A stretch of DNA of 64,000 bases from Panagrolaimus kolymaensis (lineage: Eukaryota; Nematoda; Chromadorea; Rhabditida; Panagrolaimidae): the NCBI GenBank assembly GCA_028622995.1, contig JAJQJQ010000002.1, positions 6,324,001 through 6,388,000 of the forward strand. The letters are read 5' to 3'. Each line of letters starts with the position of its first letter. The stretch's first letter is position 1. This document shows positions 49,740 to 64,000 of this stretch, piece after piece. Under the pieces are notes generated by a model. The model was not told where the DNA came from. It saw only the letters and a program-made list of their open reading frames with translations, and made no database searches. Made by a program: the position numbers and the translations under genes.

Positions 49740-52214
49740 TTAAGATATATTATTATCATCCTTGACATTATCAACAATATTTTCATTTAATGAAAGTTTT
49801 AAATCATAACTATTTGGAGTTTGACTAACACTTTCTATGGTAGTTGGATCATTGCTTTTTGTTTCTTCATTTATGACTGGAAGATTTTCATGTGGCAAAA
49901 GAGAATGCCTTCGAACGGGTGCAAAAAATATTGGAGGACTTGGAGTTTTCATACCTTCCTAAAAATATGAAATCCAAAAAATATCTTTAAAATGTTTGAA
50001 TAATGTGTTACTTCAAAATAATGCGGCAATGGACTTTGTGGTATTACTAATGGATGAAGAAGATGATTGGTGCTAATATTATTTCTGGAAGGATGAATAA
50101 TGTTAAATTTTATGATTGATAAAAAACACGTTTTACTTTTGCTGCTGCTGCTTTTCAGAGTGATCGTTTGTTGTTTGAGAAGATGTGGAAGTTTTTCTTA
50201 TTTTTGGTTCAGTAAGATTCGATTCACTTTCTCTGGGAGAATATTTAACATGGCCATTTATGTCTTGTGATGGTCGTTTTTGAGGATGATTATGGGCTTT
50301 AAAAAATTGCAATAAAATTTAGGAAATAAAGCTTTATCTTTACCTGGATTAATAATAATTTCAACTTTGCTATCTCTCCTGCTGGTCATAATTTTTTCTT
50401 TATGTGGTTGTAAAAGCATTGCTTCATATTCATCCCTAAATTTTTAATTTATAAAACCAAACGAATTTGTTACTTCCGTATCTTACAATTGATTGCATGA
50501 ACCAACCATGGGATTATGGGGTCGAGCTGCAGCTTCTGCAGTATACAGAGGCTCTGGAGTTGTATCATTCCAAAATACATCCTTTTCAAGTTTTGGAAAT
50601 TTGCAATAACTATCAACTATTTTACGTCCAACCTATAAATATCGTTCGTTTTTGAAACTTGAAAAAAAAAAGAAAAGAAGAAACCTGTAAATTTCGATCA
50701 AGAAGCCAATTGCATTCAAAATCATCATCATCAGCTCCAAATGGATTCAACATAACTTCCGCAACTTTTGCTAATCCCATATAAAGTAAGAATTCAATTA
50801 TCGTCATAATTGGTAAAAATAAATCAACCTAAATTTGCAATTATTTTAAGAAAGATTTGGAAGAAAAAAATAAGAGAGTTGTATGAGAGATATCTTTAAT
50901 CTTTTTCACGATCTTTTTCTTCGAGATGAGGCTGACTTTGCGATTGATACCATTTTTTATTATTATTTTGCTTAACTTTATTACCTGTGAAACATGTTTT
51001 TGAGTTTTAGCAATATTTTCATTTTGTAAATATTGTCTACCAAATAATGCCACGATAAAATAAGCTCTTACTGTAAGGCTAACAACTTGAGTGTAAACCT
51101 GCAATTTTCAATGATCATCTATGTATTTTTAAACATGCTTTTTTATTATGTACCAACGGAATGGGAATCCAATCATAAATAGATAATTTTAAAACAGTTG
51201 CACGATAATCCATCATTTTATCCAAAATATGGGTATAAACAATGCTATCTTTGATCATATTTTTATTTCTTGCTTCTCGTAATAATCCGAGAATCCAACT
51301 TACTATTACCCAATATTTTAATTGTGGCATGACAATTGATTCATATATTTCAAGTTCATTTTGTGTCATCAATCCTAAAACGCTCTTCTTCATATTTTCT
51401 CTTTTTTTTTTGAAAATCACATAAAATTCATAGTTTGAAACTCATTTTTTTAAAAAGACTATTTATTTTTATTGATTTATGAAGAGCGAAAAAGATTATT
51501 GTTGCATTTTCAAACCAAAAAAACCACGCTAATCCTTATTGTTTTATAAACACTTAAAAATGAGTTTCTGCAAAAGTTTCAATTTCTAATAAATAGATAA
51601 TTCTCGAATTCGGTTTCCATGTTTTACGCTGAACTCACCACCTTCAACCAAATGTTCCATTGTTGGAAATCGTTTATTTACAGTGACACTAATATTTCTA
51701 AATACCATTGCTTGGAGCAAAACCATGTATCTGCAACTTCAAAATTAAATCTTTCCTCAATATGCTTAAAGTACCTAATAATATTCCTTCTCAACATAAT
51801 GCTTTTATTATCATCACCTTCAATATATGTTGCAATAAGCAATGCTGGAGTATCAACCCATGCAAGATGCTCTAATTGCTGAGACCATCTACCAAAAACC
51901 GTAGAAACATAAAAGCCAAGAATAAAAGTCAAGGGAATACTAAAAAATTTACCATCACATTTTCACTTTAAAACTCCAAGAAAAACTTACAAATCCGCAT
52001 ATGAATAAAAAAATGAACAAATATCTTCAAAGATTTTTTGCTGTTCTGGATTCAACCAAAATCGATAAAGTAAACTTAATGCTCCATAGCAAGTCAGCCA
52101 TGTAAGCAATTCAGTCCATATCGATTTCCAAAGTGAACCCTTCCATCGAAGTAAAAGTTTTTGAATTCCACAAAAAGTCGACGTTGATACTGCTCTCGTG
52201 TATGTTACTGTCAT
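49740..52214 (-). CDS. bestrophin-family anion channel
   Basis: Eleven exons (52214-51991, 51939-51775, 51730-51639, 51374-51154, 51098-50985, 50828-50685, 50632-50487, 50435-50344, 50296-50137, 50084-50012, 49958-49740), 549 residues. Starts MTVTYTRAV, with RWKGSLWK as in all bestrophins. The channel neck [11 protein letters not shown] puts Ile76, Phe80 and Phe84 at the same numbers as in human BEST1. [10 protein letters not shown] and YWVIVSWI follow, then the calcium-clasp acidic run [11 protein letters not shown] at 303-313. The hydrophilic tail after about 360 is low complexity and variable in this family. Forms pentameric calcium-activated chloride channels, or bicarbonate or other anion channels; nematodes have many paralogs. 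Exon 10 has two in-frame acceptors (50084 or 50072), a four-residue difference. Confidence 0.93.
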
Positions 52215-52500
52215 TTGCTTTTCATTGAAAAAAAGTAAAATGACAAAAAAATTGAATGGAATTCAAAGGGAAAAAAGCTAAATTCGTTCGAGAAAAAAAC
52301 TAACACAAAAACAAAGATTGAATAAAATGTTCAAACTAAAGTTTGACAACAATGTCGATGAATGTTAGTTGACCATTCTTTTTTTAATCTTATAAATTAT
52401 TCATTGCTGTGAAAAAGTTAATAGACTTTATTTTAAAAGTTTTGGTTCATGTTTTTTCTGGTGAAACAAGGAAAATGGAAAATGAAGTTTAGATGAAAAA
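52215..52500. other. bestrophin 5' region
   Basis: No gene seen. Confidence 0.4.
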
Positions 52501-52501
52501 A

Positions 52502-53540
52502 CTAGGCAAGAAGCGGCCCTCCGGGCCGCGATCTCTATTTGTTTTTATATTATAATGATTAATAATTTAATTTTATTGATGTAATTTTTTTTAATTTACA
52601 TCATAGTTTGAAATCGTATGCTATGAAATCCTCCTTCTCATCCTTGGGATCTAAGATCCTCATCCCATACACTCAAGGTCCTCTTACCGGCAGCTAATGT
52701 CTTTATCCCAGCGATAGAAAATACCAATAAAGTCTCCACGGCTTTTGAAAATACTTATTTAAGGAATGAAAAATTCGCCTTAAAATTTCCCCAGCACAAA
52801 CCGCTTCCATCATAGCCTGATGATTCCTTACATTCCTGCAATTAAGATCCACTAAATCCTTCTAAAGAATCCAAAATAATTTAAAGCCCTTCACTGACAA
52901 CATCCACTCGATTCTTTCTCATAAAATAAATTTAATTTTCAATTGTCATGCGCCAGCCTTCGGCTGACCATGAAAGCTATTTTAAACATTTCTTTGGCAT
53001 TTTTAAAACCTTTTAATATCTTTGATAGCTCAAAATCAATCGCCACTAATCAATGTTTCATTATGTTTTATTTACTTTCTACAATGAATACCCTATAAGT
53101 TGCTCAAGAAATTCCCCTAACATTTTCCATAGAATATGCATTAACCCTGAACGATTTGGGTATATTTGGATCCTTTGGTTCCTATAGTTTTTTTGATTCT
53201 TTAGTATCTTTGAGTAATTGAAAATCAACCGCCACTCATCACCGCTTCATTTTTATGCAATGAAAAGCAAACTTCGTTCCTCACACATTCATTCATTTTT
53301 ATATGCTAAAATTTTTTCATTTTTATTGAATTTTCCCATGAAACATTTCCAGGCACGTACGAAATAACAATCAAAATTACTAGGAAGGAAAAACATTTTT
53401 TAAAACAAAATCGCTTTCATAGTATTTGCTTTTTTAGGAAGCTAAACGTTAGTTAGACTGTGCAAAGAAAACGAGAATCAGAGTTGATTGATAAAAAAAT
53501 CTTTAACATTGGGCTTGTGTCATTTTTTGCCCTTTCAGTT
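52502..53540 (-). mobile_element. Helitron-like element, 3' end (other end not placed)
   Basis: On the reverse strand the sequence ends with a perfect 7-bp hairpin (plus strand 52513-52529, GCGGCCC-TCC-GGGCCGC), then seven bases, then CTAG, followed by T. That is the standard Helitron 3' terminus (hairpin, CTRR, insertion before T). The next kilobase has less homopolymer and more C+T than the surroundings, carries a second hairpin (CAGCC-TTC-GGCTG at 52954), and an imperfect direct repeat (about 53021-53068 and 53204-53250, both with AAAATCAA[TC]CGCCACT). No helicase ORF exists, so it would be non-autonomous. The 5' TC end was not identified and the right boundary given is a guess. Confidence 0.4.
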
Positions 53541-53545
53541 GTATT

Positions 53546-53765
53546 ATTTACTTGATGGATCAATTTCTCCACCAGTTTCATGATTAACATAAATATCATC
53601 AGCTTTATTCATGGATTGTTGATTTGAATGTGGTTGTTTTTGAGATGGATGAACACCAGCAAGATTCCTTCAATTTGTTTTAGCAGAAGCAGTATTTGGA
53701 GCCGCTAACGTAACATTTGCAGTTGATGATTAATTTGGTGTTGAAGACCTTCCACTAACCTATCA
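53546..53765 (-). pseudogene. broken coding fragment, unknown
   Basis: Reverse strand reads SSTANVTLAAPNTASAKTN, a stop, then NLAGVHPSQKQPHSNQQ and NKADDIYVNHETGGEIDPSS before a stop. Composition is protein-like but two stops interrupt the frame and no intron explains them. Family unknown. It may be the tail of a gene damaged by the insertion next to it. Confidence 0.35.
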
Positions 53766-54024
53766 ATTTGCCTCAATCATATTACATTGCTAAACGCTCA
53801 ATCAGTATGAGCCTTACTTAAACTCCAATGAATGCAACATTTTATTCCAACAAAAACATTGCTGAACTGCTTTCTGATTTCGCTAAATCTTCAATGAGAG
53901 TGGAAAAAAATTTTACAACAAGTAAGAAAAATTATTTTATTGATAAACAAGAAAACACAAAATGAAATAATATCAAAATACAACAAAGACAAAAAACAAT
54001 ACGAAAATTCACAACATTACAAAG

Positions 54025-56742
<2,718 letters not shown>

Positions 56743-57182
56743 GATTGAATGAGCTAAAAATTGAAAAAATGATTAGTAAAGAACCATTGTAACGAAGAAT
56801 TCACGCAAGCAATATTATTATCAACTTTCTATGATTTACAAAACAAAACAAAAAATACTTCATAAAATTATGAAAGTTCAGCAACATAAATTTTTCAGCG
56901 GGAAACTTTACCGCTTTCATTGAATTTTTTAAAGTTTTACGTTGCCGCGTTGTTTCCCTGTTCGTCAATTTTTCGTTTCGAATAACAAAAATGGTTCAAA
57001 TATTTTTTTGCTTCGCTGTTTGCTGCTTTCAGTTTTGAAAAAAAAGTTTTCATCTCAACTTTGAAACTTTAGAAAAAATATTTTCCTCTTCTTTTTATTT
57101 AATATTTTTATGTCGATCATAATCATCTCTTTTCGAACTTTTTTGTATGATATTGTTTAAAGTTAAAGCATCCTTTTCAGTG
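56743..57182. promoter_or_regulatory. divergent promoter, MCM6 and mitochondrial S9
   Basis: 440 bases between divergent ATGs. Contains TTTTCAGCGGGAAACTTTACCGC around 56891, where TTTCAGCGGGAAA includes an E2F-like GCGGGAAA core that would suit S-phase control of MCM6. CCTTTTCAG directly before TGATG at 57181 is a probable trans-splice acceptor for the S9 gene. Confidence 0.5.
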
Positions 57183-58663
57183 ATGTCACCAAATTTTATG
57201 ATCAAACCTGCATTATTTCGTCTTTCAAATCATTTTGATCTTATTCGACTTGCTTCAACTTCATCAAAAGGATTTACTCGAAGTTTGTTAATTCATATGT
57301 GATCCATTTTTAATCGTCCAACTTTTAGATCATGCAACACCACAACCTGCTTCAACTCCTGCCAATCTCACTCCGCCTCCTCCACCACCATCTCAGCCAC
57401 AACCATTAAAATCGGTTGGAAAAGCTCTTGAAAGCTACTTGAAGAATGTTCGAAATTATGAAAAGATGATGGCTAAAGAACGTGCTGAATTTGAACTTGG
57501 GAAGAGGTATCTTGCAAACATCATGGGATTGGATCCAACAAATATTACTCAAAATGACATTGATTCCGCTATTGAATATCTCTTTCCATCTGGTTTAACT
57601 GATTTGAAAGCTCGACCTATTATGAAGCCGCCAGAGGAAATCCTTCCAAAGATCCACAAATTTGATTTTGATAAAGAAGGAAAACCAAAAAATTCCTTGT
57701 TTTTTACATTGAAGCCAAAGTTCTATGGTTTACTTTCGGTATGTTTCGTTTTCATTTTTCGAGTAATATCTTATCAAGCTTTTCAGGAGATTGGACAAAA
57801 GACTCAATACCTTATTCACCATTATGATGAACTTATAAATCGAGGTGCATTACCTGAAAATCCTGAAACTTTATATCTTGATGGAACAACTTGGAAGAAT
57901 CTAGCAGCTGTTAGTCGTCAACTTGGTGATAAGCTTTCTGATGAAATGGTATGCTTCTTATAATAGTTTTTTAACTAATATTTCTTCTTTTTTAGTATGC
58001 TCAATTAATCATCGCTTTGGATTATCTTTCAACTTTGCCATTATCTTTTATGGAAAAAGATTTTATTGGATCATTTCGTGTTCAACTCCTCGCTGGTAGC
58101 GGAAAAGATGTATTATTTGGTCCACCAATTCCTGAAGTACAACTTGATGCTGAAAATAATCGAAGATTTGCAACCGTGTCAACAAAAGCAAAAGCCGTGA
58201 AAGTTGAAGTTACTGTCAAAGATAATGGGACTGGAAAATATACTGTTGATGGCCATCATTATGATGTTTTTCGATCAATAATGGCAAGGTAAAGTTGTTT
58301 GTTATTTTTGTTTTACCTTTGAAATTATTTTTACGTTTTTTAGAGAAAACTTAATCGCTCCTTTAATTGTCACTGATATGTTTGGTCGAGTTGATATTGA
58401 AGCGAAAGTCCTTGAAGGTCCATATGGTTTATCTATTGTTCCCAGAGCTGTTAGACATGGTGCATCATTAGGAATTGCAGCATTATTCCCAGAAACTAAA
58501 GATAAATTAAGAGATAGTAAGTTTCTTTTATTGTTATTACAACATTATGAATTCAATCATTCGTTTTTCAGTGCAAATGCTTACAATGGAACCTCGTCGA
58601 AAAGAAAGAAGCAAAGTCAATCAACCTGGTGCTCGAGCAAAATGGATATGGAAAAGGCGTTAA
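57183..58663 (+). CDS. MRPS9: mitochondrial ribosomal protein S9 (uS9m)
   Basis: Six exons (57183-57282, 57329-57738, 57787-57948, 57996-58288, 58344-58516, 58572-58663), 409 residues. The N-terminus (IKPALFRLSNHF, RLASTSSKGF) is basic and Ser-rich like a mitochondrial targeting peptide, then a Pro-rich stretch. The S9 fold occupies the C-terminal 150 residues: KYTVDGHHYDVF, GRVDIEAKVLEGP (the conserved D...V.GGG region), GLSIVPRAVRHGASLGIAA and the diagnostic end ERSKVNQPGARAKWIWKRR, whose basic tail reaches the P-site in S9 proteins. ATG at 57198 is an alternative start in the same frame. It is a small-subunit component of the mitoribosome. Confidence 0.93.
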
Positions 58664-59357
58664 ATGTCTTTATTTTTATTTGTTAGATGTGATTATTGTA
58701 GTTTATATTAGGTTTATGTTTTTTGTTGATTTCATAATAAAATTGTACTAATTATTTTTGTGTAAACTTCTTGTTATTATAAGATGAAAAAAAAAGGTTC
58801 TGAAATTTTGGTACATTCGCATTTTTTTTACTAAAACGAAATGATTCCTTCTACAGAAATTGCAGCAGCAACTACCTTATCCGTCAACACGTTGATAGTT
58901 TCAGACGATTTCTGAATGTTATCTTAACAATAATTTGAGAATCAAATCATTTGTTATTAGAATTTATTTAAGGAGGTTTAAACTTTAAAGAGGTATTTAA
59001 TGACAATAAAATCAACAACAGTTTGCGTAAAATACTAAAGTTTCTTAGTATCCAAAAAGCTCCAAGCTTATAATTAATTATGTTTCAACCTTTGGCGTGC
59101 ACCCATGATTCAGTCTAAAAAGTCCAAAACATCGAAGGTGTTGCGGCTTTCATCATCAAGTGATTGAAGACCCGAACGTGGGTTAGCATTTTTTCATTTT
59201 TTCCATTATGTTTTTTTTTGCCATTTTTTAACTATTTTTTTGTTGCATGTTCTGATAAACTATCAAATTTTGTTGCTTAGTAAATCGTACTCATTTTTTG
59301 TAATCATATTATTATTTAACGAATAAATTTATTTTTCAATTTGATACTTTTCAAGAT
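58664..59357. other. convergent 3' regions
   Basis: AATAAAATTG at 58736 probably ends the S9 transcript; AATAAATTT at 59320 is on the wrong strand for the next gene. No gene. Confidence 0.5.
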
Positions 59358-62300
59358 TTAAACCTTTTTAAAATATTTTATGAAGCTTGAAAAGAATGAC
59401 ATTCGCTCATCTGGACAACTGTCATCATCTGGATCGCAGTACGTCAAAGTTGTGCAATTTGGAACGTTAGGACATTTACAGTAATAACTGCAATTTAATA
59501 AATTTTCAACACACGTTCCTCCATTTGCCGTACAAAATTGTTTTTTTGCAGGGCAAACAGGTCCAACATCTAAAAAAAAGTATTTTATTTTTGCACATTT
59601 TTTAAACATGATGGATACTTACGAACGGTACATTGATCGTTTCCATCAGTTATGTAACAATTTGTACATGTGCAATTTGGTTGATTTATTTGTCCGACGC
59701 TACAAGTACCATGAACACATTCTTTTCCAGCACAAGGATCAACCGCTGAATATTCAAGCTTAAACTGTAGTTCACCATTGACATGAACATCGATTTCTTT
59801 ACTCGTCAAATTGTAAAATGATTCGCTACCATTTACTCTGAAAAGGGTTATTAAAAGTTAAAATGCTCTTCATTTTATTTATTTGCTTTTAACAACTTTT
59901 GGTTTTTGTGCAAAATATTGTTGAAGAATTCTCAAATATGTGAATTTTTGTGTCATCGTCGCCACCATTTAAAAAAACTTACATGTAAGTATGATTGCCT
60001 TTTGGATCATCAATAATTAGTGAATAAGCATCATAAGCTAAGAAATTGCTAACTTTGATATTAATCCATAATCCATAATTATGAGCTGATTTAATTTTAA
60101 ATGTGCAATTGGGAAAGTTATAAACAAGTGGATAGCTAAAGTTTCCGCTTTCTCCTGCAGCTGAAAGAAGTCCATCGGATGTTCTATTGCATACATAATC
60201 TGGAGGTGGAGCTCGAGTGGTTGTAACGGGAGTTGGATGACATTCTGATTCTGCAAGACATGTAAGCTTTTCATTCATTTTGAGTAGCGTAGTTTCAAAA
60301 GTCTCATATGTTGTTTGCAAATCTGAAAGTCTCGCTTGAAGAGGAACAGAAACATTTTGGGCAATGTTCAATCGAGTGGTCCATTTTTGAATATCATTTC
60401 GTTGATCGCCGTTGGAAGTGCTATTAAAAATTTTGAGATAATATTGAAGCTGCGCCAATAAGCTAAAAAATTTAATGGTGGAAGAAGGTTGGAAAATAGG
60501 AAGAAAAGATTAAGTGATTATTTTAAACAAATTTTTGATTTACCTATTTGCGGTATTTGTTAATTCTGTGGCATCATCTAAAAGTTCATATGGATCACGT
60601 TCAGATATTTCAGCGGGAATGGTTAAATTCAATGAAGTTGCATCGACTTGAGCTTCTTGAACAAACTAAAATTACTTCATTATTTTTAATTTCAACAGAA
60701 ATTTTTCAAACCTCATATGGATCAAAATCTTCCAAATGTTCAAAATGTTCTAAATCATCTTCATGTCTTTTCCAAAACATTTTTGAATCTCCCATTTTCT
60801 TTCCTGTATCGCATTGATCGTCATCGACATCACACCATTCGGCTTGACAACCAACTGGTTTATTGGGGCAAAAACAATAATAATCACATGAAGTTGCCGT
60901 TATATGAGAAATGCAACTACCTCCACCTGGTGCGCAAAGACCTTTTTGTTTTGGACCACATGGATCTTTATCTGAAATTAAAAACCTTTGTTAAATTTCT
61001 ATTTATTTTTTGCTAACATACAGACGGAGCATGAATTATTTCCTGCATCAGAATAACATTGCTCACATTTACATGCTGGTTTATTCGCTGGATTAATGTA
61101 GCAATCACCATAATTACAATTAAAAGTCGTGCAAGCATTAACTATAACAAATAATGGTATTAAGAAAAAAAGACACCATTTTTTTCAAAAATTTCATACA
61201 TGCATTAAAAGTAAGTTTAAATGAAACGTCATCACTGCTAAATTTAATTGAAACACCTGTATCCGAAATATTTGGAAAGCTTGTTTGATTGTTACCATTT
61301 TTAACTCTAAAAATACATATTTCACTTAAATTTCTTTGAGCTAAAAAAATGAACATACGTCCCAATTGGAGTTTCGCTTGGTTCTCCAACAATGTCAATT
61401 TCACCATTACCTTTGAAATTTGTAACATCGATATTAAGCCAAAGTCCAGATACCGAATTAATCGTTAATGAACAATTAAAGGTTGTAGGATTTGGAAATA
61501 ACCAAAAACCGCTATCGCCAACTTTTGTAACATTTTTGGTTATTATATCGGCTGAGCAATTGAAGGCTAAAAAAGTACCGTAATAAAATTAAATTAGATT
61601 ATATGAAATATTTAATTTTTAGACAATCAATTTGATGAAATGAAAGGATTGAAAAACATACCAACTGGTGGAGGAGGTGAGGTTGGTGCACCGTGGCATG
61701 CTGAATCTCTCATACAAATAAGTTGTTTTTCAATGTAAGCGAGACCATTATTATTTGATTCGATTGTTTGATTGAGAGTAAGAATGGTACTAACTAATGA
61801 ATTGTATTCTTTTTGGAAACCGTTAACTTCAATTGTCATATTTTTAACTCCTTGAATTTCTTCTCCATCTGAAGTACTAAAATGAGCTTCAAGTTCTTGC
61901 AAAACTTTGAGAAGACTAAAAAAAAGAAGAAATTCATAAAACTTATAAAACATTATTAAAGTTTGTTTACTTATCAGCTTGTTTAGCTAATTCATCCGCG
62001 GTGTTTAGAAGGTCTTGAGGTCCATTTCCTTGGATAGATGTAGGCAAAATGTAAGTTAAACCAGTGGGATCTGCTGCAGCTCGTTGTGAAAGATCCAAGC
62101 TTACTGGAACACTGCGAGATTTTCGAATGACCTAAAATCAATATTTTTCGATGCAAGTGTAATAAATTTTGGATTTTATATTTTTACTGTGGAAAAAGAA
62201 GATAACAAATAATATGAAAAAGTGTCCATATTGGAGGTATACCAAAAAACGATTAAATCGTCATTTTTTAAACATAAAATTTCAACAAAGCTATCTTTTT

Positions 62301-62528
62301 TGAATTGGAAAATAAAGAAAAGCATGCTAAAAATGGACAATGTTTTTCGAAATCTCAACAAAAGTTTATTAGGTCCAAATTCAAGAAATTTCGAAATCAT
62401 TTTTCTTCCTTTTCTTCTTCTTGGTTGCTTACCTCATGAGGATTAAAATCAAATCCACCATCGCCAAAGCTTCCATGAAAATGCGCTAAAGAAATAAAAC
62501 AAAATAAAAATATTTGAAGCTTCTTCAT
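59358..62528 (-). CDS. secreted protein with two tandem helical-CUB-EGF modules
   Basis: Eleven exons (62528-62433, 62131-61971, 61915-61662, 61566-61359, 61306-61200, 61141-61022, 60971-60712, 60665-60544, 60462-59983, 59837-59623, 59569-59358), 744 residues. Signal peptide ends HGSFG. Module 1 (about 33-380) and module 2 (about 403-735) have the same order: segment DLLNTADELAK / ELLDDATELTN, a coiled-coil-like helix ending LICMRDSACH / LTCLAESECH, a CUB-like beta domain (NCSLTINSVSGLWLNIDVTNF / NCTFKIKSAHNYGLWINIKVSNF), an EGF-like Cys cluster, and a closing CDVDDDQC / CDPDDDSC. So a whole multi-domain unit was duplicated. Many N-glycosylation sites. Probably an extracellular adhesion or matrix protein; the family as a whole is not recognised. 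Confidence 0.8.
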
Positions 62529-62974
62529 TTCGGAGAAGCAGTCTTGTTGTAGCAACAAATCGATCAAAAAGTCAAACACAAAAAAATATTATACAATAAA
62601 TTTTCTTTTTTACGTCGTTACTTTAACTTATCAACCAACAAAAAAATATGATGATGATTCTGAGTTGCTACCGAATTTACTGATTATCATAATTGATGAA
62701 GGAAAAAAGAGGAATTAGGTGTGGCAAAAAAAGAAAATGAATTACGTCTTTGGTTGCTTTCATCCAACTTACCTTTTTCTTATCAGCTTTTTAAATTTAA
62801 TAGGCAGCTTCCGAATGCATTCTTTCTTTCGTTCATTTTTTTTAATGTTAATGTTTTCAAATAAACTCAAAAACAAGTGACAAAATAATTTATTTAACAA
62901 AAACACAATTTTTTGAGAAAAAAAGTTTCAAACGCATGCATTCATTGGAATCAATAGTTGTTAATAAGAGATGT
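62529..62974. other. intergenic
   Basis: Promoter of the CUB/EGF gene and 3' UTR of the epimerase gene; no gene seen. Confidence 0.45.
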
Positions 62975-63726
62975 TCAAATTTGTTGAACAACATGAAGGT
63001 TCAAATCTTTCAAATTTGCGTGTTGGGTATCACGTTCGCTAACAATAATTTCAGTTTTATCTTTAATGGGCCAATCCACAGCAATATCAGTATCAAATGG
63101 ATTAACTCCAAATTCAGTTTTAGGGTTATAAACTCCTGAACATTTGTATGTTACATGAGCGCCTTCAGGAGAAATGCACTAAAATATATTTTAAAAGTTT
63201 AATAAGAAAATTTGAGACTTAAAAATTTAGTGAAAAAACCGTTTGAAAAATGATGTGGAAAATAACCAAAAAAAATTACTTGAAAGCCATGCAAAAATCC
63301 ATCGGGAATCCAAAAATTAGTTTTACTTTCAGCATCAAGAACGACACCATGCCATTTTCCAAATGTGGGTGAACCCTTTCGAACATCAACAGCAACATCA
63401 AAAATTTTGCCTGAAACAACCGACACGAGTTTGCCCATTCCAGGTTGGGTATGAAGTCCTCGAACGACGCCATATTTACTGAATGAATGATTATCCTATA
63501 ATACCGTAACCTCCATCATATTATGCGCTTCTCATTGAGAAAAACTTACTTGTTTGAAAGTTTCATTAAAGCCTAAAAGTTCTTTCCATTCTTCCATGTT
63601 GTATGATTCAACAAAGAAACCACGATCATCAGGAAATGCTTTGGGACGGATAAGCTTCAAATCAGGAATGGCTTCAATGGATTCAATTTCAGGCTTTACA
63701 CGTTTAATAATACTTGGAATCGACAT
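62975..63726 (-). CDS. dTDP-4-dehydrorhamnose 3,5-epimerase (RmlC-like)
   Basis: Exons 63726-63550, 63495-63280, 63178-62975, both junctions phase 0, 198 residues, normal for RmlC. PDDRGFFVESYN is the conserved substrate-binding start (bacterial F.D.RG.F.E). VVRGLHTQ carries the catalytic His of the H-x-Q motif. KLVSVVSGKIFDVAVDVRKGSPTFGKW is the family core strand with the Asp partner, and FWIPDGFLHGFQ matches [IF]P.G.AHGF. The enzyme epimerises C3 and C5 of dTDP-4-keto-6-deoxyglucose on the way to rhamnose. Nematodes are among few animals with this pathway, used in larval cuticle or surface-coat synthesis. Fully intact. Confidence 0.93.
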
Positions 63727-64000
63727 TTTTGTTATGAAGAAATAAAACTTTTACAACAAAACTAAACTATCAAGCAAGGAAAATGGAAATGAAAACTAAT
63801 GGAAGGTGAAAAGAAAGACAGGAGCAACCTTGACATTCAACGTGTCGATTCGCGTCCAAAATATTGATGAGATCGATTAGAAGCGATAAATCATTTTGTT
63901 TTTTAAAGTCGTTAAATTTTCTTCAAATAAACAATTAATCTTGATTAGAAGATGAGGAAAAAAATGTGTGAAAATTTTAAAAAAATCAAGAAATCGTATT
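63727..64000. other. epimerase 5' region
   Basis: No gene. Sequence ends inside an AT-rich promoter-like stretch. Confidence 0.4.

Noticed and set aside
51640..51780. Apparent frameshift in the bestrophin gene
   Set aside because: A 40-base intron reading first seemed out of phase, but using the acceptor TTGCAG at 51731 gives a 44-base... intron and restores the conserved RY...FRNIS...RFPT sequence, so the gene is intact.

Overview
The window is nuclear DNA of a nematode. It is very AT-rich, most introns are 43-110 bases (GT...TTTTAG or TTTTCAG), several starts sit directly behind a TTTNCAG site that looks like a spliced-leader acceptor, and the gene content is nematode-typical: a serpentine chemoreceptor, multi-domain C-type lectin, serpin, bestrophin, F-box-like protein, rhamnose-pathway epimerase and a beta-tubulin with the usual nematode sequence. 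The style of the F-box, BTB and CK1-like sequences suggests a clade IV (panagrolaimid or related) worm, but the species cannot be read from the sequence.

Left part (0-13 kb): a small unknown gene, a serpin, a secreted beta/gamma-crystallin-like protein with a Thr-rich repeat stalk, a small coiled-coil protein, then a graveyard with a CK1-like kinase relic, a tandem hairpin repeat, a serpin pseudogene, a GGCCGAA minisatellite and a BTB fragment. Next come an intact secreted histidine acid phosphatase, two Y-RNA/stem-bulge-RNA-like Pol III genes, a 615-residue HAT-repeat plus F-box-like protein, and a divergent bZIP-like factor.

Middle (13-38 kb): gene-poor. It holds a neuropeptide-like precursor, a five-exon beta-tubulin, an unknown multi-pass membrane protein, three phase-compatible exons of an unidentified membrane protein, and an SLC17-like transporter that may have a distal 5' exon 3.4 kb upstream. 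Stretches of 3-5 kb here show no convincing exons.

Right part (38-64 kb): gene-dense. In order: a LITAF-domain gene with an in-frame stop, an Srh/Sri-like receptor, RMI1 with four internal repeats, a four-domain C-type lectin followed by lectin and receptor pseudogene fragments, a basic Ser-rich protein, a bestrophin, a Helitron-like 3' end, MCM6, mitochondrial ribosomal protein S9, a tandemly duplicated CUB/EGF-type secreted protein, and a dTDP-dehydrorhamnose epimerase. Genome-maintenance genes (RMI1, MCM6) are mixed with secreted and environment-facing genes. There is no clear operon; neighbours are mostly divergent or convergent. All exon boundaries were assigned by eye, checking splice signals and phase.
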